Assembly: GCF_001427795.1 (NCBI RefSeq)
Contig: NZ_LMHJ01000002.1
Location: forward strand, 310,001 to 374,000
Origin: Nocardioides sp. Root682
Lineage (GTDB): Bacteria; Actinomycetota; Actinomycetes; Propionibacteriales; Nocardioidaceae
DNA: 64,000 nucleotides
Reading direction: 5' to 3'
Below the pieces are notes generated by a model. That model was given only the letters and a program-made list of their open reading frames with translations. It was not told where the DNA came from and ran no database searches. This document shows, piece by piece, positions 57,343-64,000 of the stretch; the first letter of the stretch is position 1, and every line of letters begins with the position of its first letter. Made by a program: the position numbers and the translations under genes.

Positions 57343-58149
57343 TCACGCGTCGGCAGCAGGCTGGCAGGTCGGGCACCAGTACGTCGTGCGCTGGCGCCCG
57401 GGAGCGCCGAGGGTGCCCGCGACCAGTGGTGTGTCGCACCTCCGGCAGGGCTGCCGGGTGCGGCCGTAGACCCACAGCGGTTCGCGTCGATCGCCGGTGG
57501 TGATCGGCTTGCCGTGCTGCAGGCTGGCCTGCAGCATCTGGCGTGCGCGGGCCAGGAAACGCGCGGGGTCGCGGAGGTTGGCCACCGGGACGACGGGACT
57601 GATGCCGTGCACGAAGCAGGACTCGGACACCCAGATCGTTCCGAGTCCGGCGACCACGGTCTGGTCGAGCAGGGCCTCGCCGAGGGTGCGCTCGGGGGCG
57701 GCGGTCAGGCGACGGATCGCCGTGGCCTGGTGCTCCGGCGTCCAGGCCCCGAGCAGGTCCGGGCCGAGGTGGCCGATGATCCGCCCCTCCTCGGCGGTCG
57801 CCACCAGCTCGACGATGCCGAGCAGGTAGCCGACGGCCTCGACCTGGTGCGCCGTCCGGAGCACCACGCGAGCGTCGCCGGCCGGCTTCGGCCAGCGGCT
57901 CCCGGTGCGGCCCACCTGCCAGCTGCCCTCCATCTTGAGATGTGTGTGCAGGGTCAGTCGGGCACCCTCGACGGTGGCGAGTCGGGTGAGCAGGTGCTTG
58001 CCGTGGGTGGCGGTGTGCCCGATCCTCGAACCCGCCAGGTCCGTGGTGGCGAGCTGGGGCACACGGAAGTCGGACTGCTGGAGGGTCTGGCCGGCGAGCG
58101 CCCGGTCGAGCCGGTCGGCGGTACGGCGGACTGCGTCACCCTCAGGCAC
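57343..58149 (-). CDS. nei: Fpg/Nei family DNA glycosylase
   Basis: A 268-residue base-excision repair glycosylase/AP lyase. The N-terminal PEGDAVRRTADRL supplies the catalytic Pro and Glu; the helix-two-turn-helix region has DQTVVAGLGTIWVSE; the C-terminal zinc finger shows CRRC and CPTC. The VPEGD start groups it with the endonuclease VIII (Nei2-like) actinobacterial branch rather than Fpg (PELPE). The GTG 58149 lies inside the lhr stop (8-bp overlap), so it is translated from the lhr mRNA. The same pairing is found in mycobacteria. Confidence 0.9.
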   Translation of the reverse strand: MPEGDAVRRTADRLDRALAGQTLQQSDFRVPQLATTDLAGSRIGHTATHGKHLLTRLATVEGARLTLHTHLKMEGSWQVGRTGSRWPKPAGDARVVLRTAHQVEAVGYLLGIVELVATAEEGRIIGHLGPDLLGAWTPEHQATAIRRLTAAPERTLGEALLDQTVVAGLGTIWVSESCFVHGISPVVPVANLRDPARFLARARQMLQASLQHGKPITTGDRREPLWVYGRTRQPCRRCDTPLVAGTLGAPGRQRTTYWCPTCQPAADA

Positions 58150-61100
58150 GGATTCGCAGCCCTCTGGGAGTGGCGATGAAACCCGCCGCGGCGAGCGCGT
58201 CGCGAAGGGGGCTGCCGCTGCCGAGCAGCGCCGTGCCGTCTGCCTTCTCGACGGTCAGCTGGCCGAGGCCGCCCCGCCGCACCGTGGTGGAGAGGGCTTC
58301 GGCCGCCGGCGCGAGCAGGTCGGGGTCCTCGGTCCAGGTGAGCAGGGTGCGGCCGCCGCGTTCGACGTAGAGGACCAGGGCACCGTCGACGAGGACGACG
58401 ATGGCGCCTGCCTTGCGGCCCGGGCGGTGCCCGACTTCGTCGGCGCCGGACGCCGGCCAGGGCAGGGCGGCACCGTAGGGATTGGCGGGGTCGGTGGCGG
58501 CCACCATGATGGCTGTCGGCTTGTCGCTGCCGCCGCTGTCGAGCGGGTTGGTGGCAAACGTCCGCAGCCGGTCGATGGCTCCGGCCGTGCCGAACTGGGC
58601 CGCACCGAGGCCCTCGACGAAGTACCCGCGACGACAGCGGCCGGCCTCCTCGAAGGCGCTGAGCACCTTGTAGACCGCCGCGAAGCCGCCCACCACTCGT
58701 TCGTTGACGACCGCGCCGCGGGTGACGACGCCGTGGCGATCGAGGAGCTGTTCGGCCTGGGCATGGGCACGCCGGGTCGGGTCGGCGTCGATCGTGGGGA
58801 GCACCGACCAGCGGCCAGCGCTCTCGGGAGGTCCGGAGCGGGCGACCCGACCGGGTCGGGCGGGTGCGCGCCGGGTGCGGTGGGCGGCCTTGCCGGAACG
58901 GGTGAGCGCTCGCAGCGGTGCGAGGGTGTCGTTGGTGAGGTGCCCGGCCCACACCAGTGCCCACAGCGCGGCGTTGACGGCGTCGTCGAGCGGAGCATCC
59001 TCGGCGTCGGCCAGGCAGGCGCGCGCGACCTGGTCGGCGACCTGCCGGAAGAACCACGCTCCGCCCGGAGCCAACACGTCGAGCACCCGCTGTTGCAGCG
59101 GGTCGTCCACCGGCCCGGGGGTGGGGAGGGTGAGGTGCGCCTGGTCCGCGAGGTGCAGCGACACCCACCCGTCGCTGCCGGGCAGCGCGTTGTGTCCGGC
59201 CCACAGGACCTCACCCGCAGCGGTCAGCTCATCGAGCAGGGCGGGTTCGAAGTCCCGGATGCGGGAGGCGAGGACCAGCGGTTCGACAGCGCTGGCCGGC
59301 ACGGCCGCTCCGGCCAGCTGTTCCACGGCACGAAGCACGCCGTCGGCTCCGCGCAGGCCCTTCCCGCCGCCCGTCGAGCCTGCCGTGACCCCGTGCCAGG
59401 CCAGCGAGAACCGGGCGAGCGTGGTCGGCTCGACCGGCTCGATCTCGTGGCGCAGCTTCGCCAGGGACCGGCGACGCAGACGGCGCAGCACCTCGAGGTC
59501 GCACCACTCCTCGCCGGCTCCGACGGGACGGAACTCGCCGCTGAGGATCCGCCCCTGGGCCTCCAGACGCTGCAGCGTGTGCCGGACGACGGCGACGCCG
59601 AGCCCGAGTCGCGCCGCGACCTGGTCGGGGGTGAACGGTCCGTGGGTCCGCGCAAAGCGGCCCACGAGATCGGCGAGCGGGTCGTCGACGGGTTCGGTGA
59701 AGGCGGCCGGAGTGCCGGGTGGGGCGGGGATGCCCAGCCCGTCGCGCAGGCGAGCGATGTCCTCGACGGCGGCCCAGCCGTCGCCGTACGGGAGGCGGAC
59801 AGGAACCACCCGGCGGGCGGCAGCGAGATCGGCCAGCCAGTCGCTGACGGGTGCCTCGTCGCGGGCGCGCGCAGTGACCTCGTCGAGGGTGAGCGGGCCG
59901 AGAAGGCGCAGCAGGTCGGCCACACCCTCGGCGTCCCGGGCCCTGCGGTCGGGGACGACGCGCTGGAGCTCGGCCTCGACCTCGGCCAGCACGTCGGGGT
60001 CGAGGAGCTCGCGGAGCTCGGCGCGGCCGAGCAGCTCGGCGAGCAGCCCCTGGTCGAGGGTCAGTGCGGCCGCACGCCGCTCGGCCAGGGGTGAGTCACC
60101 TTCGTAGACGAACTGCGCGACGTACCCGAACATCAGGGTCCGGGCGTACGGCGACGGCTGGGTCGTCTCGACCTCGGCGACCGTGATGTCGCGCTGGTCC
60201 ACGCGGCGCAGCAGGGTGGTCAGGCCCGGCAGGTCGTAGACGTCGTTGAGCACTTCGCGAACGGTCTCGAGGACGATCGGGAAGGACGGGTAGCGCGAGG
60301 CGACCTCGAGCAGCGCGGCCGCTCGCTGGCGCTGCTGCCACAGGGGGGACCGGCGCCCGGGGTCGCGCCGGGGGAGCAGCAGTGCGCGGGCCGCGCACTC
60401 GCGGAACCGCGCGGCGAACAGCGCCGATCCGCCGACCTCGCGGGTGACGATCTCCGCGATCTCGTCGGGCTCGAACGCGATCAGGTCCGCACCCGGTGGC
60501 TCGGCGTCGGTGTCGGGGATCCGGATGACGATGCCGTCGTCGGACGCCATCGCCTGCCCGTCGACGCCGAAGCGCTCGCGCAGCCGCGCGTTGATGGCCA
60601 GCGCCCAGGGAGCGTGGACGGCCGTGCCGTAGGGGGAGTGGACGGCCAGGCGCCAGTCGCCGAGCTCGTCGCGGAACCGCTCGACCAGGATCGTCGCGTC
60701 GCTCGGCAGCACCCGGGTCGACTCGACCTGTTCGCGCAGGTAGGTCATCAGGTTGGTCGCGGCGTTCTCGTCGAGGCCGACCGCGCGGGCCCGGGCGATC
60801 GCCTGCTTGTCCGGCAGGGCGGCCAGCTCGCGGGTGAAGACGCCGATCGCCTTGCCCAGCTCCGTCGGACGTCCCGCGGTGTCGCCCTTCCAGAACGGCA
60901 GGCGTCCCGGAACACCGGGCGCCGGGGTGACGATCACCTGGTCGTGGGTGATGTCCTCGATCCGCCAGCTCGTCGCGCCGAGCGCGAACACGTCGCCGAC
61001 CCGGCTCTCGTAGACCATCTCCTCGTCGAGCTCGCCCACCCGCCGGTTCGTGCCCTCCCCGGCGAGGAACACGCCGTACAGGCCGCGATCGGGAATGGTT

Positions 61101-62719
61101 CCGCCGCTGGTGACCGCCAGACGCTGCGCGCCGGGACGACCCGAGATCCGCCCGGTGACGCGGTCCCAGGTGATCCGGGGACGCAGCTCGGCGAACTCGT
61201 CGCTGGGGTACCGCCCGGCGAGCAGGTCGAGCACGGCGTCGTACGCCGAGCGGGGGAGCTGGGAGTAGGGGGCGGAACGGCGGACGACCTCGAACAGCTC
61301 CTCGACGTCCCACTCGTCGATCGCGGTCGCGGCGACGACGTGCTGGGCGAGGACGTCGAGCGGGTTGGCCGGGACCCGCAGCGCCTCGATGCTGCCGCTG
61401 CGCATCCGGTCGACGGCGACGGCTGCCGGCGCGAGGTCGCCGCGGTGCTGGGGGAAGAAGACGCCGTGGGACGTCTCGCCGACCTGGTGGCCGGCGCGAC
61501 CCACGCGTTGCAGGGCGCTGGCGACGCTCGGCGGCGAGGCGATCTGGAGGACCAGGTCGACCGCGCCCATGTCGATACCGAGCTCGAGGCTGCTGGTCGC
61601 GACCACCGCCGGCAGCCGACCTGCCTTCAGGTCGTCCTCGACCATCGCGCGTTGTTCCTTGGACACCGAACCGTGGTGGGTGCGCGCGAGGAGGGACGGA
61701 GCGCCCGCTGCCGCGCCGGACTGGGCCATCACCTGGGCCGGTGGCTCGATCCCGTCGGCGGTGACGCCCGCTGCGATCTCGTTGAGTCGGGCCGTCAGCC
61801 GTTCGGCAGTACGGCGTCCGTTGGTGAACACGATCGTCGAACGGTGCTCGCCGATCAGCTCCGCCACCCGCTGCTCGACGTGCGGCCAGATGCTGGCGCG
61901 GGCCGGGGGAGCGGTCGGGTCCTCGAACTCGTCGTCGGCTCCGGGTCGGGACCCCAGCTCGGTCATGTCCTCGACCGGGACCTCGACCCTCAGGTCCCAC
62001 AGCTTGTTCGCCGGCGGCGCGACGATCTCCACGGGCGCGGCACCGCCGAGGAACCGGGCCACCTCCTCCGTCGGGCGCACCGTCGCGGACAGGCCGATCC
62101 GCTGGGCGGGCTGGGCCAGCAGGGCGTCGAGGCGCTCGAGGCTGACCGCGAGGTGGGCGCCACGCTTCGTCCCCGCAACCGCGTGGACCTCGTCGATGAT
62201 GACCGTCTCGATGCCGCGCAGGGTCTCGCGCGCCTGGCTGGTGAGGATCAGGAACAGCGACTCGGGTGTCGTGATCAGCACGTCGGGTGGTCGGGTCGCC
62301 AGCTTGCGCCGGTCGCCGGCAGCGGTGTCGCCCGATCGGAGCCCGACGGTGACCTCGGGGAAGGGCCGGCCCGGATGGAGCCGCTCGGCGGTCTGGCGGA
62401 TGCCGATCAGCGGAGCGCGCAGGTTGCGCTCGACGTCGACCGCCAGCGCCTTGAGCGGCGAGACGTAGAGGACCCGGGTGCGGCGGAGCTTGTCCTCCGG
62501 CGTCGGTGTCGTCAGCAGCCGGTCGATGCCGGCGAGGAACGCGCTCAGGGTCTTGCCCGAACCGGTCGGTGCGACGACCAGGGTGTGGCGTCCGTGGCCG
62601 ATCGCCTCCCATGCGCCCGCCTGCGCCGGGGTGGGCTCGGAGAAGGCGGCCCGGAACCAGGTCCGGGTGGCCTCGCTGAACCCAGCCAGCGCGTCCTGCG
62701 GCGGATCGGTCTCGGGCAT
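58142..62719 (-). CDS. lhr: Lhr-type large ATP-dependent helicase
   Basis: A 1525-residue superfamily 2 helicase of full Lhr length. The N-terminal two RecA-like domains show Q-motif TPAQAGAWEAI, Walker A PTGSGKT, the DEVH box (IIDEVHAVAGTKRGAHL), SATVRP, FTNGRRTAERL and QRVGRAGHQ. They are followed by the winged-helix, Lhr-specific and C-terminal domains. It unwinds DNA 3' to 5' and is linked to DNA repair and mitomycin resistance in mycobacteria. The start is ATG 62719 with GGAGGA seven bases upstream; an ATG-like start at 62737 sits on that site. nei follows by overlap. It diverges from the sortase-like gene at 62767. Confidence 0.95.
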   Translation of the reverse strand: MPETDPPQDALAGFSEATRTWFRAAFSEPTPAQAGAWEAIGHGRHTLVVAPTGSGKTLSAFLAGIDRLLTTPTPEDKLRRTRVLYVSPLKALAVDVERNLRAPLIGIRQTAERLHPGRPFPEVTVGLRSGDTAAGDRRKLATRPPDVLITTPESLFLILTSQARETLRGIETVIIDEVHAVAGTKRGAHLAVSLERLDALLAQPAQRIGLSATVRPTEEVARFLGGAAPVEIVAPPANKLWDLRVEVPVEDMTELGSRPGADDEFEDPTAPPARASIWPHVEQRVAELIGEHRSTIVFTNGRRTAERLTARLNEIAAGVTADGIEPPAQVMAQSGAAAGAPSLLARTHHGSVSKEQRAMVEDDLKAGRLPAVVATSSLELGIDMGAVDLVLQIASPPSVASALQRVGRAGHQVGETSHGVFFPQHRGDLAPAAVAVDRMRSGSIEALRVPANPLDVLAQHVVAATAIDEWDVEELFEVVRRSAPYSQLPRSAYDAVLDLLAGRYPSDEFAELRPRITWDRVTGRISGRPGAQRLAVTSGGTIPDRGLYGVFLAGEGTNRRVGELDEEMVYESRVGDVFALGATSWRIEDITHDQVIVTPAPGVPGRLPFWKGDTAGRPTELGKAIGVFTRELAALPDKQAIARARAVGLDENAATNLMTYLREQVESTRVLPSDATILVERFRDELGDWRLAVHSPYGTAVHAPWALAINARLRERFGVDGQAMASDDGIVIRIPDTDAEPPGADLIAFEPDEIAEIVTREVGGSALFAARFRECAARALLLPRRDPGRRSPLWQQRQRAAALLEVASRYPSFPIVLETVREVLNDVYDLPGLTTLLRRVDQRDITVAEVETTQPSPYARTLMFGYVAQFVYEGDSPLAERRAAALTLDQGLLAELLGRAELRELLDPDVLAEVEAELQRVVPDRRARDAEGVADLLRLLGPLTLDEVTARARDEAPVSDWLADLAAARRVVPVRLPYGDGWAAVEDIARLRDGLGIPAPPGTPAAFTEPVDDPLADLVGRFARTHGPFTPDQVAARLGLGVAVVRHTLQRLEAQGRILSGEFRPVGAGEEWCDLEVLRRLRRRSLAKLRHEIEPVEPTTLARFSLAWHGVTAGSTGGGKGLRGADGVLRAVEQLAGAAVPASAVEPLVLASRIRDFEPALLDELTAAGEVLWAGHNALPGSDGWVSLHLADQAHLTLPTPGPVDDPLQQRVLDVLAPGGAWFFRQVADQVARACLADAEDAPLDDAVNAALWALVWAGHLTNDTLAPLRALTRSGKAAHRTRRAPARPGRVARSGPPESAGRWSVLPTIDADPTRRAHAQAEQLLDRHGVVTRGAVVNERVVGGFAAVYKVLSAFEEAGRCRRGYFVEGLGAAQFGTAGAIDRLRTFATNPLDSGGSDKPTAIMVAATDPANPYGAALPWPASGADEVGHRPGRKAGAIVVLVDGALVLYVERGGRTLLTWTEDPDLLAPAAEALSTTVRRGGLGQLTVEKADGTALLGSGSPLRDALAAAGFIATPRGLRIRA

Positions 62720-62766
62720 CTGTCCATCCTCCCGCACGGCGCCGACAACCGAGCCACAATGGCGGA

Positions 62767-63432
62767 GTGCAGATGACGAGGCGGCGGACGACGGCGACGG
62801 TGGCCGCAGCGGTCGCCGTCGCGCTGGTTGCCTGCCTGGTGGCGTGGTGGCTCCTGCGCGACGACCCGGAGCCCGAGCAGGCGGTCGAGCCGATCGTCAC
62901 CGTGACGCCGGCGACGCCGGTCCCCGTGCCGAAGCCGATGTGCGACCGATCTGCCCGCGAGGGCTTCGTCCCCACCGCGATCAGCGTCGAGGGCGTCGTA
63001 CGACGTGCGCCGGTGCTCGCCGTACCGAGGACCTCGAGAGACGTTCCGGGGGTGCCGCCCGTCAGCGAGAAGCACGTCTTCGCGTGGGACCTCGGTGGTG
63101 TCGAGCCCGCGTCGGCGATGGGCAACGTGCTGCTGAACACCCACACCTGGCCGGACGGCAGTGCGATGGGCAACGCGCTCCTCGGTGCCCTCGACGTCGG
63201 TGACCAGATCGTGCTGCGTGGCGACGGGAAGTTCGCCTGCTACCGCGTCGCCGAGCGGATCGAGGTCCGTGACGTGGACGGGTTCCCGGGCTACAAGTCG
63301 ACCGACGGGCCGCCGCAGATCGTGATCATCGTGTGCTCGGGCCAGCGGACGGGACCGGGCCAGTGGACGCACCGCACCCTCTGGTTCGCGAGCCCGATCG
63401 GAGCGGAGTCCAACCCCACGCCGGTGTCGTGA
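62767..63432 (+). CDS. Sortase-like membrane protein (class F type)
   Basis: A 221-residue protein with one N-terminal membrane helix (about 10-30), a Pro/Val-rich stalk, and a sortase-fold C-terminal domain. H126 (NTHTWPDG), C190 (IIVCSGQ) and R203 or R194 form the expected His-Cys-Arg set. Sortases transfer sorting-signal proteins to the cell wall; actinobacterial class F members often have no dedicated substrate nearby. None of the secreted proteins in this window has an LPxTG motif. CACAAT lies six bases upstream of GTG 62767. It precedes an ECF sigma gene by 27 bases. Confidence 0.75.
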   Translation: MQMTRRRTTATVAAAVAVALVACLVAWWLLRDDPEPEQAVEPIVTVTPATPVPVPKPMCDRSAREGFVPTAISVEGVVRRAPVLAVPRTSRDVPGVPPVSEKHVFAWDLGGVEPASAMGNVLLNTHTWPDGSAMGNALLGALDVGDQIVLRGDGKFACYRVAERIEVRDVDGFPGYKSTDGPPQIVIIVCSGQRTGPGQWTHRTLWFASPIGAESNPTPVS

Positions 63433-63459
63433 CATCAGGAAGGGTGAGAGGAGGGGACG

Positions 63460-63999
63460 ATGACCCACCCGGACCCGCAGCGCTCCTTCGAGGAGTACGT
63501 GACAGCCCGCTGGGCTGCGCTCTACCGCACCGCCCACCTGCTCACCGGTGACCGCACCGCCGCCGAGGACCTGCTGCAGACGACCTTGATAAAGGTGCTC
63601 GCGCAGTGGCCGCGGGTACGACGGGCCGACTCGCCCGACGCGTACGTCAGGAAGATGCTCCTCAACGAGATGCTCGGTGAGCGCCGCAAGACCGGCCGCC
63701 GCGCGCAGAAGGCTCATCTCGTGCCGGTGCCGCGTCCGCCCGCCGATCCGGCTGCCGACAGCTCGACGCGGCTCGACCTCTGGGCCCAGGTCCAGGTGCT
63801 GCCACCACGACAGCGCGCGGTCCTCGTCCTGCGCTACTACGAGGACCTCTCCGAGGCCGAGATCGCCGACGTCCTCGGCGTCTCGACCGGCACCGTGAAG
63901 TCGCAGGCGTCCCTCGCTCTGCGGACTCTTCGCGCCCGCCAAGCCCACCCTGCCGATCGAGCCCACCCCACCCACCCGTCGACCGAGGAGGTCTCGTGA
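63460..63999 (+). CDS. SigE-family ECF RNA polymerase sigma factor
   Basis: A 179-residue extracytoplasmic-function sigma factor of the actinobacterial SigE-type subgroup. Region 2 reads RTAHLLTGDRTAAEDLLQTTLIKVLAQW and region 4 LPPRQRAVLVLRYYEDLSEAEIADVLGVS with TGTVKSQ (both quoted in part). GAGGAGGGG precedes ATG 63460. Such factors are held by a membrane anti-sigma encoded next. The last bases, GTGA at 63996, suggest that the next gene starts by overlapping this stop; it lies outside the window. A surface-stress role is inferred from the subgroup and the adjacent sortase-like gene. Confidence 0.9.
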   Translation: MTHPDPQRSFEEYVTARWAALYRTAHLLTGDRTAAEDLLQTTLIKVLAQWPRVRRADSPDAYVRKMLLNEMLGERRKTGRRAQKAHLVPVPRPPADPAADSSTRLDLWAQVQVLPPRQRAVLVLRYYEDLSEAEIADVLGVSTGTVKSQASLALRTLRARQAHPADRAHPTHPSTEEVS

Positions 64000-64000
64000 T

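Noticed and set aside
60096..63173. Second minus-strand frame of over 1000 codons through lhr
   Set aside because: Its product is Arg/Pro-rich without motifs, while the overlapping frame encodes a full helicase.

Overview
The window is high-GC DNA with strong third-position GC bias, dense genes, many GTG starts and widespread leaderless promoter signatures. The actinobacterial gene families seen (DUF4191, DUF6318-like lipoprotein, RDD protein, ClgR-type regulator, Lhr/Nei pair, F420-type luciferase-like enzyme, LipB/LipA/SucB order) point to an actinobacterium. The gene mix fits the Nocardioidaceae (Nocardioides-like) best; that last step is inference. No tRNA, rRNA, CRISPR, phage or IS element is visible, and no gene-free stretch exceeds 300 bases.

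Bases 1-11863 form an accessory catabolic region: an EphD-like epoxide hydrolase (cut by the window edge), TetR and MarR regulators, an acyl-CoA dehydrogenase, a hotdog thioesterase, an Abhydrolase_10 protein, the housekeeping gene trmL, a Baeyer-Villiger-type monooxygenase, an AraC regulator, a CYP153-like P450 fused to a phthalate-dioxygenase-reductase module, and a translationally coupled Rieske oxygenase whose first iron-ligand histidine reads as Asn. Together they suggest oxidation of an aliphatic or alicyclic compound to ester/lactone, then acid and CoA-thioester processing.

Bases 11946-30922 are a core block ordered much like the mycobacterial glnA1-RDD-DUF4191-lipA-lipB-epimerase-sucB-pepA-gcvT region. 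Lineage-specific inserts are a type III glutamine synthetase beside the type I enzyme (each with a GlnR-like box about 50 bp upstream of a predicted start site), a two-gene secreted/lipoprotein unit, and an ABC exporter between lipB and lipA.

Bases 30948-57286 are a second core block: thyA-dfrA, dapA-rnj, ftsK-rodZ-like, rimO-pgsA, cinA-clgR, htpX. It is interrupted by a 1436-residue secreted Fn3/carboxypeptidase-regulatory-like protein, a membrane protein-MerR pair with a textbook MerR operator in a 20-bp promoter spacer, and a 2448-residue secreted nuclease with two tandem 5'-nucleotidase modules. The right end carries nei-lhr (DNA repair), a sortase-like protein and an ECF sigma factor whose next gene begins at the window edge.

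The best candidates for something undescribed are the CYP153-reductase/Rieske operon and the duplicated nuclease/5'-nucleotidase giant. The two paired glutamine synthetases with matching GlnR boxes and the MerR switch are the clearest regulatory predictions.
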